From Ceratobasidium sp. AG-K (Eukaryota; Basidiomycota; Agaricomycetes; Cantharellales; Ceratobasidiaceae), in the NCBI GenBank assembly GCA_037039685.1, contig JAWNGF010000001.1, positions 1 to 64,000 of the forward strand: a stretch of DNA of 64,000 nucleotides. The letters run 5' to 3'. Under the pieces are notes generated by a model. It was given only the letters and a program-made list of their open reading frames with translations, searched no databases and had not been told where the DNA came from. Every line of letters starts with the position of its first letter. The stretch's first letter is position 1. Shown here piece by piece: positions 35,536 through 45,702 of this stretch. Both the position numbers and the translations under genes were made by a program.

Positions 35536-36715
35536 ATGTGGTCCACACGGCCGTTGTATGCGGGCTCGGCGCCCCATATTATTCGCGCCGTTGAAACCAC
35601 AACGAGCAATGACCGGCCCACAATCGTTTATACGCCTCCTGGCTTCACTAATGACACACCCACACCACTACCTGCACAATCGGAAGCGACTTATTTTATT
35701 GATGGTTCAGACATATTCTCGTATGACTTCGATCGTCATATCTATCGCGTAGATGGGGATAACACGTATCATCCAATCCAACCCCGACGACCCAGCCGCG
35801 ACCATGACGATTATGCTTCGAGTTTCTTCCTTCACAATGTATTGTATGGATTCGACTATCTTGGACGCCTTTGCCGCCGGTCTCGTGGAGGTTCATGGCA
35901 TCGAGTTTTCCCTTACCACCGGCTCAGCGACGTGCGACAGGTACCACGACCGCCTACAGTATCGATGTCTCCAGGTATGTCTTATTTGCGCCCAATTGCG
36001 AAGGCAGAGATAAACAGGAAGCACAGGTTCGCACCCGGCGGCTTCTGCCGTTATCCCTCCAATGATGGGGTCACCTGACCTTGCGTTGGCCATATCCAGT
36101 AGCTCTTCCCCAAACATAGGCTCACAGGTGGGGTCTACACACACGCCTCGTCTTGGTACACAACCACCTAGCCCAGTACCATATTATAAACTTGGCCCAG
36201 GGGAGCCCCTCAGCCCCGTCGTGTCCGATTCGAGTTTCACGAGCACACAACCACATTCTCCACCCCAATCACCAGCTTCCAGCAGAGTCATTGAATATTT
36301 AGCTCGCGCGGGGTTCATCAATCACGGTGACGCGACTCCGTCCAAGGAACAGGTAGACGAATGTGTAGATACCCTGGTTCGAGAAATTCCCTTGGGGCCT
36401 GGACGCCACAACAACCGATATATATGTGATCTACCGGACTGCGGTAAGCAGCAGCGGAGACCCAGTTCATTCAAGGCAGGTTCAGGCCTACAATCCCTTT
36501 TATAAGAAGTTCTAATCTTAAACTATTTCATTGATCACAGCTTCATCTGTACGGCCATTACGGGATAAAGGGTACGTATATAGCCTTCTATTTTCCTAGG
36601 GTACTCATGGGTGACCATGTTTGCAGTTTCTAAATGCAATTTCTGCCTGCGAGGGTTTTCAACCCCTTCTAACTTGTATCGACACCTTGCAGAAACAGCA
36701 TGTCGGTACAAGTAA
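35536..36715 (+). CDS. C2H2/C2HC zinc finger protein (paralogue 1)
   Basis: The long first exon encodes MWSTRPLYAGSAPHI, a domain with YFIDGSDIFSYDFDRHIYRVDGD and FFLHNVLYGFDYLGRL, and a Pro/Ser-rich linker (about 36090-36290). The finger region is split over three exons. The first finger is ICDLPDCGKQQRRPSSFK joined to LHLYGHYGIK (C-x4-C...H-x3-H). The second is KCNFCLRGFSTPSNLYRHLAETAC (C-x2-C-x12-H-x5-C). The protein ends RYK with the stop at 36713-36715. It is probably a nucleic-acid-binding regulator. The YFxxxxxIFxxDxxxHIYR segment is shared with the gene at 43716 and defines an unnamed N-terminal domain. No function can be named. Confidence 0.65.
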
Positions 36716-36910
36716 GTTGGAGTGTAGAATACTACTGACGCACGCAGGTTCGGGCGTGAGGTTGCATCTGCCCCCGTAGTTTCGCAATGTTTTCATCCAA
36801 GTGTAGAATACAACGCACAGGATACCCAGCAAGGATATTCAATAATCTAGGTCAATAGGCGTGCATTGGCATCTAACCGCAGATGCAGTGAACAATAACC
36901 ATAGCTACAA

Positions 36911-37592
36911 CGGTTTGTAATAGTATTTTCCAAGCGCCAAACAAACATGCCATTTCAGATCAAGGACTAAGCCAGAGAAACTGACCTCTCGGGCGCATTT
37001 CGGGGGCTACGATCATATAAGTTATAGCGGCGTGATCATGTCTCTGGGGCGCATTGAATGATACAGGTAGCTAGATAAAATAGGTTGATTTGGGCAAGTC
37101 GGCTGCTGTCAGAAAAATCGACTTTCTGTAGTGACATGGAGCACAATTAGTCTGATGCCATGATACGAGTATCTTAACCACTGTGAAAGCAAATAACGAG
37201 CAAAATGGTGACGATTTGATGAAATTTGAGAGAGACGGACGGGGAGGGGGTTATAACATGTTCGTTTTCTCGTCCATGCATGAATCAATTGCTTTAAATC
37301 TCATACCAACCTATTCTAATCATTAATTTACTGTTCTTCCCTCAGTAGGAAGCTGGTCACGTATCGCATTGTTTCAAAAACTGGATATTACTGAAAACAG
37401 CCGACTTGCTCTAATCAACCTATTTTATCTAACTACCTGTATCATTCAATGCGCCCCAGAGACATGATCACGCCGCTATAACTTATATGATCGTAGCCCC
37501 CGAAATGCGCCCGAGAGGTCAGTTTCTCTGGCTTAGTCCTTGATCTGAAATGGCATGTTTGTTTGGCGCTTGGAAAATACTATTACAAACCG
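36911..37592. mobile_element. foldback element with about 200-bp inverted repeats
   Basis: The left arm 36911-37113 is the near-perfect reverse complement of the right arm 37391-37592. Both begin CGGTTTGTAATAGTATTTTCC at their outer ends. The arms share ATTGAATGATACAGGTAG, CGGGCGCATTTCGGGGGC and other segments with a few mismatches. The central 277 bp contains no open frame of note. There is no transposase, so it is a non-autonomous foldback or long-TIR MITE. No target-site duplication was obvious at the ends. Confidence 0.85.
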
Positions 37593-37880
37593 CTATAAAC
37601 TCTAAAAAGGGTATCACGCCTTACGTGTGATCTCTGAATGATGGTGGCGACGGGGCGTGGTTTAGGTGGTAACATACTGAGACTGGATAGTACCATAGCA
37701 TATACGCTACATATAAGTAGTCCATGCAATGATACAAATAAAGGGGCAAAGAGTGACTAAAAACGAGGGCCGAAAAGGGGGAGGCAGATTTTCGGGAGCG
37801 AAAGTCAAATCCGGGTTGAGGAAGGGCTGTCCAGTCGCCAGACTCTAGTATGATTGGGGTCTAGTCGGATGCCCGAGCGC

Positions 37881-38887
37881 TCAAGGGTAGACGCTCGTGA
37901 GGCTGTCATTGCCGTTTCCGCCAATGTTGTATATCCAGCCAGTAATCTTGCTACCGCTCTTCACGAGGGGATGGTGTTCGACAAGAGCAACATCATCGAG
38001 AACAGACTCCGTGTAGTTCTGTGCAAATGATTATTCTCGCTTCGGGATTTCAATCATAGGCGTGAATTTCAGCCTCTTACCTGAGTACGGATTGGAAGAA
38101 ATTCCATCTCGTTGACCATAAAAGTCCGGGAAAGATCATCCTTCTTGTAGAAGCGTTTGCGGATTGTCTCCTCTGATTTCTCAGCTGATAGATGAAAAGT
38201 TAGGGAGGGACAATACAAATACAGTAACCGGGTACGCACCCATCCCACAATCCGTGTGATGGATCACATGGACTTCGCTGGTACCAAGGAACTCCTGACT
38301 GACAGCAACAGAGCGAATAGCCTCCTTACTGAATAATCGAGTAAGCACACAGATTGGGGACCTGCGTAGGCATGGGTGTGGTGTACTTACGCGCGTCCGC
38401 CAGCGTTCCGGATGATGTACGAGTTGGCCGATGTAAGACTGAGTTGCTTCAGAAGGAAATCCATGCTAAGGGTAAGTGTAAGCGTGCGGTCAGCGCTATC
38501 ACGCCGAATATACATACTTGATACGCGGCTGTTTCGGACAAAGAGACAGTCAGTGTTCACTCCAGCTAGGCTGTAGTGATATGTAAGACTCACGTCCATG
38601 CAAGTAACTACGTCCCAACCATGATGATTTTGTTCATAAATTTGAAATATAACTGTAGGAGGCAAATATACTCACCAACAGCGACCTGGGAAAAGGTTCA
38701 GCACAAGTGATTAGAATGAGGTTGGGCAAAAGGAGCGTACCTTGGTTCCATCAGCACGGATAGCCAGAGCCAAGTTGTCGTTGTGGGCATGGTCGTGGGC
38801 GTGAGCTCCCACGAGATTGGCAGGGGCAGCCGATGCCAAAAGTGCGAGAGTGAACATGGAAGTAATGGTGAACATGTTAAAGAACAT
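37881..38887 (-). CDS. beta-class carbonic anhydrase with signal peptide
   Basis: Interconverts CO2 and bicarbonate using a Zn ion. The protein begins MFFNMFTITSMFTLALLASAAPANLVG, a clear secretion signal, followed by a His-rich stretch (AHAHDHAHND). The catalytic domain, assembled over about eight small exons, has VVTCMDPRIN (Zn ligand Cys and the Asp-Arg dyad), ANSYIIRNAGGRAKEAIRSVAVSQ and VHVIHHTDCGM (Zn ligands His and Cys). The C-terminal part EFLPIRTQNYTESVLDDV...GSKITGWIYNIGG completes it. One intron lies between CMD and PRIN, inside the active-site motif. The start was chosen at 38887 because it opens the signal peptide; a TTAAATA box lies about 150 bp upstream. It is probably extracellular or in the secretory pathway, unlike the usual cytosolic or mitochondrial fungal enzymes. 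Confidence 0.85.
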
Positions 38888-39033
38888 TCTGGACAGATCT
38901 AACAAGCTTAATAATAGCTAATAATCGCAAGATAGTTGATTGATGTGTGGATTGTAGAAGTAGTAGAAATGAGCGGTCGATTGAGGGTAACAGAGAGGAG
39001 AGCAGCTTGTTCTTTCCCGGCTAGATGCCATGG

Positions 39034-39040
39034 TATTTAA
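39034..39040 (-). promoter_or_regulatory. TATA-like box of the carbonic anhydrase gene
   Basis: TTAAATA on the minus strand lies about 150 bp before the start codon. Motif only. Confidence 0.3.
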
Positions 39041-40215
39041 GGCTTGAAGCTCTGTGGGCCGAGCCCTTAGGGGTAATTTCAGTAATCTACAAGAGCCTCA
39101 GCAGCCTCTGATTCCTCGTCATCAGCAGTGGGCAGAGCATCCGCAGGAATCTTGGCGATCGTACAGCACACCCACTCAACGTCGCCAAGATTTCAACCAA
39201 CCGTGATTTGTATGTCTTTCAAGGTTACCAGGATCGTCGACAAACTGAATAGGAATACTAGAAGTGTGACAGCACAATCAATTTGACCTTCCAGGTACAT
39301 ATCAATTGGCAGCTGGAGACGACACAATTGGGCTGAGCCAGCAAAGCAAAAGGCTCCACCTCCGTTGAAGCACTATGGGGACCGTGTCGACCCTCGTCCA
39401 TGCGTATCGACCCGCCGGTCCTCGCTGTTGATTGAGTATCATAGTTGCTTCCTTATTTTCTCACGTAATCGTAATCATACCTCGCCTGACTGGCATTGAA
39501 CCCCTCACTAGGCAACGAATTTGGTTTGTGCCCCTAGCGGGCGTAAATGCATCGCCACCGTATCTACCTGCTCAATAAAGCACGATTGGCTCGGTGGCCC
39601 AAGCCATTTTCTCCATGCACTTCGGATAAGCAATATAATTTGTCTGCAGTGCGTGAAGGCTGAGAATGTTACTCGGAACGCTCAGTCTTTCGGTAATTTC
39701 ATAGCCTCCCAGCCTGTTGCAGCTTTGGTTATGACAATTCACAACTGGCCCTCGTCCTCGGTCTTGACATTTCAGGCTTCTTACTAGTACTTTCATCGAG
39801 TATATGCGCTTGTTATTCCACATTTGGCCCTTGGCGTCAGTATAACTATGAAATAATACAGCGAACACAAACCCACGACCTAGCACAGCAAGCTCTTGGC
39901 TCAAATCGAAGCCACGAAGGTGCACGTACCCATAGACCATAGATCTTGGCGGTCAAACGTGTATTCTATTCGCACAAAGGTGAAACCGGGGGCTTTGCCA
40001 CCCAGGATGTAGTGGGCTTTCTCGATATCTACCCCTTGCTCATGCAGGAGCGGCAACCACATTATCCCCTCAAAGCCTAGTCAGCGTCCCGGGCGGGCAT
40101 ACTATTTATCATTGTATCAAGCCGAGGAGCAGGACTGATGGACTTCTGGTTGGACGATTGAGTGTGGCATTTGTAGGCCACCTTGGCCAAACGCTCCTTA
40201 CCAGCGTAGGCCCTA

Positions 40216-40397
40216 AAACTCCGTATATTACGGAGTTTGATCCCAGTCCTTGGCAAAACACGGAGGTAATCACCATATCCAGCGTCGAGATCAAGGCACT
40301 TCAACGACCGCCGACCAAGATACGAGGTTTACCGCCGTGTTTTGCCAACGACACGGAGAAAACCTCCGCATAAACCTCCATATTTTACGGAGATTTG
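40216..40397. mobile_element. small nested-palindrome element (MITE-like)
   Basis: The left end is a near-perfect 23-bp palindrome (AAACTCCGTATATTACGGAGTTT). The right end is a degenerate copy (CCTCCATATTTTACGGAGATTT). Inside, arms at 40251-40269 (TGGCAAAACACGGAGGTAA) and 40329-40347 are inverted copies with one mismatch. This symmetric nesting is typical of MITE-like or foldback remnants. Confidence 0.55.
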
Positions 40398-41682
40398 GGA
40401 TCCACGGTGGGTTAGGGTGTGTTGTAAATGCAAGCGTAAGAACACATAGTTCTAAATTCTCTAGAGCTTGCTGATTTGCGAGTTCGACGATATTTTCGGC
40501 TGCAAATATGTACTGGTCGTATGTGAGAGCGAATATAGTTTTAACATTCAGAGGTGTGAGCTAGTGTATGTATACACATATTCGAAAATCTATTCATAGA
40601 CACAAGTTAAGGGTATAAGACACTCCAGTTCCAGTAGAGGGAGTTTGGGGGAGAATGTTGCACTAGTACTCGCGATGCAAGTTAGCCAGTAATTGTAAAT
40701 TAAAGCCTACCCACGCCGGTCAAAGCCATGGCCGGGCCGGAATGGAGCAGTAAAGCCGAGTGATGAGCTAAGGCGGGGAAGAACAAGGTGCTTTTCGGGT
40801 CCTGAACACGAGGGGGCCATCGTGGGGAAATGAAAATCGGAAATTGCTGTGGCAGGAGAAAGGAGGCTTCGCGCCGGAAGGCCGCCCGGTTTTGCTATGT
40901 GTACTCGCCCGACGGATCCCGACTTTAAGTTGCACAGCTCGTCCACTTTGAAACTTAAACAGCAAGCAGGTTGACAAGGCGAAATGCTCCGGGACCGACT
41001 CCATGATTGATGTTAACTCAATCATATTGCGCCACAAGCCAACTTAAGCTCTTTGGTGAAAGGTATCATCGAGACGGCGCACCTGGCGGGGATAGGGCCG
41101 CATACACGATAGCATAACCTTTCCTCTTCTCTGGCGTCCCAGTCTAGGGTGGCTTGCGCAACCCTGGCTCTAGTCACAAGTGCATCGTACGTCACCGATC
41201 ACCAGCGAAATCCCTCATGCTCTTACTCTGGAAGACATCTCTGAGGCTCAATTCCCCTCAATCGCACCGCACCGGATTTTGGAGGTTCGCCGTGTGGGGC
41301 TGGTCCGGGGTCGATCCAGGCCAGGAGAGCCCCACGGGGCCACCACGCCGAAATTGCCTAGGCAAAAAAGATGATCAAGTCGCGCTGCCGATGTTCGGGT
41401 TATCGCAGGACGTTCGAGGTTGGCACGCCATGGGACTGCCCGCTGAAATTCAAGTGAGGAACTGTCGAAAGTTTCGCTCAACGGAAAAACGGGTGGACCG
41501 CTGCAGTTGGGACCGCGTGCCGAAAACGTGGCGGGTTGGCCTGGCCCGCCATGCAAAGCGCAGCTTAGCCACGTTCCTCATCACAGGATCGTACGATCCA
41601 GAGCGGGGACGGGTGGCTAACTGTAAGTTGCGAGGCGACGTCCCGCAGGCCTGGCCTCCTAATTGATCATTTGGCAGACAGA

Positions 41683-41715
41683 AATAGGTTTTTCATTATT
41701 AATAATAAAACCTAT
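41683..41715. repeat. AT-rich hairpin
   Basis: AATAGGTTTT and AAACCTATT flank an AT-rich core (TTATTAATAATA). It could fold into a stem but no transcript context is visible. Confidence 0.4.
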
Positions 41716-43715
41716 TGGGGTTCAGTTGGCTAGGTACCAATCGAAGTTCAGCCAAAATTAATATTGTCAAGGATGTGTTCAACATCGGGCCACCACGCAT
41801 CCTACTGGTTGTCGCGCACTCGAACATGCTATTTGACTGTCCCATCGGAGCTGAGCAAGATCATCACGATGCGACGATCCCCCACGAGTCCTTTTCAATA
41901 TCCTCCAAAGCATCAATGGCGTGTGGTGCGCTTGTCACCTAAAATGGTGGTCTAATAAACCCATATTGGACATAAGCTCACAATTGGGTCCTGAATTAGC
42001 GGATTGATATGGATGACACTACATGTGTAGAAACTCAAGGAAAAATATCGGAGCGCCTTGCACAACAGAGTGGGTCGATGAGTAGACTAGCTGCAAGGCG
42101 GGCGAGGTCTGGATTTGAATGCGGTGAAGAGCAATAATTTGATTTTGAAGGGCGTGTCCCCGCTTGGGCCGGATTGAGAACTAGACCAGAGAACTGCAAA
42201 TGATACTGTAATCCCGAGAATCTACAGCGTGGTAGGCTCGAGGGGTACGATGGTCTGGACCCGAGGCATGCGATGGTTCGGGCTCGGGAGAAAGCACAAC
42301 CACAATTGGAGAGACGATCGACACAGGTTGCGGTGCTCGAAGACGGAGAGATATGCCCGAAGAGAGTTGACAACAAATTTATGACACCTAGTGGAGATCA
42401 AAAGGTGCCCGAGACGACGAAACATGGAAAGGGCGAAGCGGTGACAATCAGACCCGGGAAATAACTACGGTTATCATCTGTTTCTGCAAATATCTGGAGG
42501 GGGGGGGGGGCGAAGCAGGCTGAATACTAACTTCGAAAAGCGTGAGGTAGCGAACTAGGTAAGACTGATTTTGATCCCGCGTATGCTCATGAGGGGCTGC
42601 AGAAAGCGGCCCCGTGGTTGTACCCGCGAAGCATTCGGGCCTGGCATTGGTAACAAGAGAGGTGTGTGTCGTCGGGGAGGAAAACGAGGGAGAGGCAAAG
42701 TACCGTTTTCACCAAACGAGGCAATCGTGCGATAGGACCGCACAACGACAATGTACAAGGTGTTTTGCACGATGAATACGGGACGTCATCAACGGTTCGA
42801 AATTTGCTTTGGGGAACATTCGTGACATAGAATCACTGGTTTGGTCGCAGGTAGCAGAGCCATGGGCCCAGGCTAGGATACCAGTATGGGAAGAACGATG
42901 GACAACTGCAAATTTATTTCTATCTTATGGCAGCTAGGAATAGAGTCAGGCTGTAGACAAGACCGGACTGACTTTGGAGGGAGCCTAGCCCATCACCTTG
43001 GCTCAGTTGCTCGAGTCGTGCGGTGCCCACACGAGTTGCCTCGTATAGTGGCCAGTGTTTCTACAGTAGCTGCGCGACGGGAACGGCTGGCCGAAGCTCC
43101 CTTCGTTTTGTTTGTGGTTAGTACTGAGCTCGCTCAGCGAATCGATGTGGTCCAGAGCAACGTACCCGAAAACCCTCACCCCGGAACAGCCCCCTGTGCC
43201 ACAATGACTTGAGATGGAGAGGCTAATAACCGACCCATATGCTGTAATCGGTCGATAAGTCGCTGGTGTGATGCAGGGATTGTAAGCAATTGTCGATGGA
43301 GTCGGGCCTCGTGCCTTCGGCCAGGTCAAGGATCCTGGGCGCTTGTCAAGGGCGCCTGACTGTCGTCAGACCAAAGTCCTCTCTCAACCTCAATCCACTG
43401 AATCGATACAATGGCTTGGGAGGCACCAAACTACGTTCTGTCGCAAAATGGTGTGGTGCGGCAAATGCCGGTATTACCATGCATAACTAGCAAGCGTGGT
43501 CTCTTTCACTGCCTTTACACACGCAATCGCTCTTTGAGCAGGCGTGAGGTAAGAGAAATGTAGCCTTCGTGCTGGCACAGTGCCATCTCCAGCAGCAAAA
43601 GGGGTAAATGATGCGCAGGGGAGTTTCAACTTTCTGGCATAGATTGTATCGACTTTACGCATAAATTAGGCCGCTGCAATGACTCTCTAGGTCATCGCCA
43701 AAGTACCCCCGCAAC

Positions 43716-44971
43716 ATGGATCCCGCAAGCCACCAACTCCATCACAACCACGACTCCAATCATAATCATATTGCAACTCCAATCTCAATTAGCGTATCCG
43801 CCGGACTTTTAGGTGTGTATGGCTCATGATAGTTGTGCAGCTGTAGCTAACCTAGCGCTCCCGTAGTCCGTTATTTTGTTACACCCTCAGGGATATTTGG
43901 TCACGATTACTGGTGCCACATCTACCGACTGGACGATGACCTCAATGCCTACCCTGTCACGCCAACCGAATTCTCGCATGAAACTAGTAACTCTCTGCCG
44001 GTGTTCGTGATCGACAACGTCGTCTATTGTTTTGATAGCGAAGGAACACTTTATTATAACACTCTCGACGACCTATGTGAAATACAGTCCGTCTACAGCC
44101 GAATAGAGGACCTATGGTACGATCTACAAACGAAATATTTGGGTGAGGACGTTTTAAAATATGCTCTCGTTGTTTCATAACTGAACAGTTTGCAGACGAT
44201 TCCTCGGGGCAACCACCCGATAAGCACCCAATCGAGTATTTCCTGTCGGTTGGCGCCGAAGACGTCGCCGAGATGTACCGTCCAACTCTGCATGCCGACC
44301 TCACCTTTGAGGTTCCGCTCGATAATCTTGCGCGGGAAAACATCGCCCCCCTATTCCCCCCAACCACCGGACTCACGCACGAACCGAATGTCTCGCCCAT
44401 CGAAGATACACTACCTCAGTCGGAGCAAAACTCGGTATTCAACGACGCCCCGGCCAGTGCGGTACATTATCCCACTTTTGAGGGTGGCCTAACGAAGGAG
44501 AATATTGACGCTTATGTAAACTCACTCAAGAAACAACGAGCATTGCAGAGGGGTAAAGGGCCAAACACTACGCTCAAGTGTCCGCTAAAGAACTGCGCCA
44601 TCCCTCAAAGGAGACCTCACGCTTTGCAGGTAGGTTAGCTCATTATGTATACTTCAGATAGGGTCATACAGGGTGGCTAGATCCCGAGCCTCCCTCCGGC
44701 TTACTGTAAATTTGGCCGATAATTTGACCGGAGTAGTCTGCTTTGGGGCAACCCAAATGTCAACAAAAGGCTAATTAATTAAAACATTCTTTTCATTCAG
44801 ACTCACCTGTACCATCACTCCGGGATTAGATGTGAGTTACTTGTTCTATGGTTTTACCCACTATTTTACACCTTACCCTCTATAGCTTTCCAATGTCGAA
44901 AATGTTTGAATAGGTTTCTGACCAAATGCAACCTGAGAAAGACACGAGACAGGTTGCCAACGATAATATGA
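43716..44971 (+). CDS. zinc finger protein (paralogue 2), last finger frameshifted
   Basis: Paralogue of the gene at 35536. Exon 1 (43716-43812) encodes a His/Asn-rich MDPASHQLHHNHDSNHNH. The next exon has YFVTPSGIFGHDYWCHIYRLDDD and VFVIDNVVYCFDSEGTLYY, matching the N-terminal domain of paralogue 1. A long acidic/Pro region follows, then KCPLKNCAIPQRRPHALQ joined to THLYHHSGIR (first finger, intact). The last exon reads FQCRKCLNRFLTKCNLRK and then TRDRLPTII. One base out of frame the sequence reads HETGC, which corresponds to HLAETAC of paralogue 1. A one-base change near 44940-44945 has therefore removed the second finger's His and Cys. Whether the gene still works with one finger is unknown. 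Confidence 0.65.
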
Positions 44972-45702
44972 GCCTCAACAGAAACGCTACCGTTTCCATG
45001 CAGGTTAATTGAAGGGAGTGGCGAAACAACTCCGATCACGGCAGACCGGCGGCCGCAATTGTTTTCCCGGACTGCCCCTTTCGGTTAAGTAGCGGAAAAG
45101 CGCCACTGCGGCTGGCGAATTTAAGGTAAGGGGATTTTGACGGTGTCCGGGGTCACCAAATCAACTGCCTATTCAGCACAATGGAAGCGCACCCAGAACC
45201 CAGACAACGGTTTTCTGATTGAACATTGAGAACTTCCTTTATCGAAAAATTCAAGATGTCAAATCCCCAGTAACCCCGCAGTGACAGAAAGAAGAAACGG
45301 ACATGAAAGGCTGTCACAACCATGACCGATAATTGAACTCATCCCAGGTTCTTGAGTTTCTCTATTCATCGGCGCGGAACACGGCTTTGAGAAATACACG
45401 AAGCAGGAACAAGCGTATGAAGCCTGCCATTCCCTCTTTGGAGGCCAATTCAACACTGAACCTCCGTTAGCATCGGGATGCTCCAGCAGTGAACACTACA
45501 AGTCGCATTGTTCGGAAGGCCGTTCAACCAAAGAGATTAGCAGGTACTCCCCTTATAACCGGGGTCATTCCGCCACGTAGAAACAAGGAGGATCTTATTC
45601 CTATATTTCACCCTGAATAGTATCGAGACAGTACTTACCATCTGGTCGGTGAGCTTTGCTCATGTACAAATTGAGTGACTCATCAAGCTTGCAGATCAAC
45701 CA
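44972..45702. other. intergenic; may hold 5' exons of the SNF2 gene
   Basis: At 45380-45540 two plus-strand frames are open and end near GT donors, and a TTGCAG acceptor lies just before 45695. One or more upstream exons of the next gene are possible but could not be fixed. Confidence 0.35.

Larger units (their letters stand above)
39041..43715. other. gene-poor region with small repeats
   Basis: About 4.7 kb without a recognised gene. Overlapping frames at 39521-39940, 40707-41037, 41154-41666, 42035-42425 and 43003-43329 have no family content and compete on both strands. The stretch 41200-41660 is more GC-rich than its surroundings. It includes the nested palindromes at 40216-40397, a hairpin at 41683-41715 and a run of 13 G near 42500. 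Confidence 0.45.

Noticed and set aside
41154..41666. 170-codon plus-strand open frame
   Set aside because: No recognised domain, no splice or start context, and a competing minus-strand frame. It was left as non-coding.
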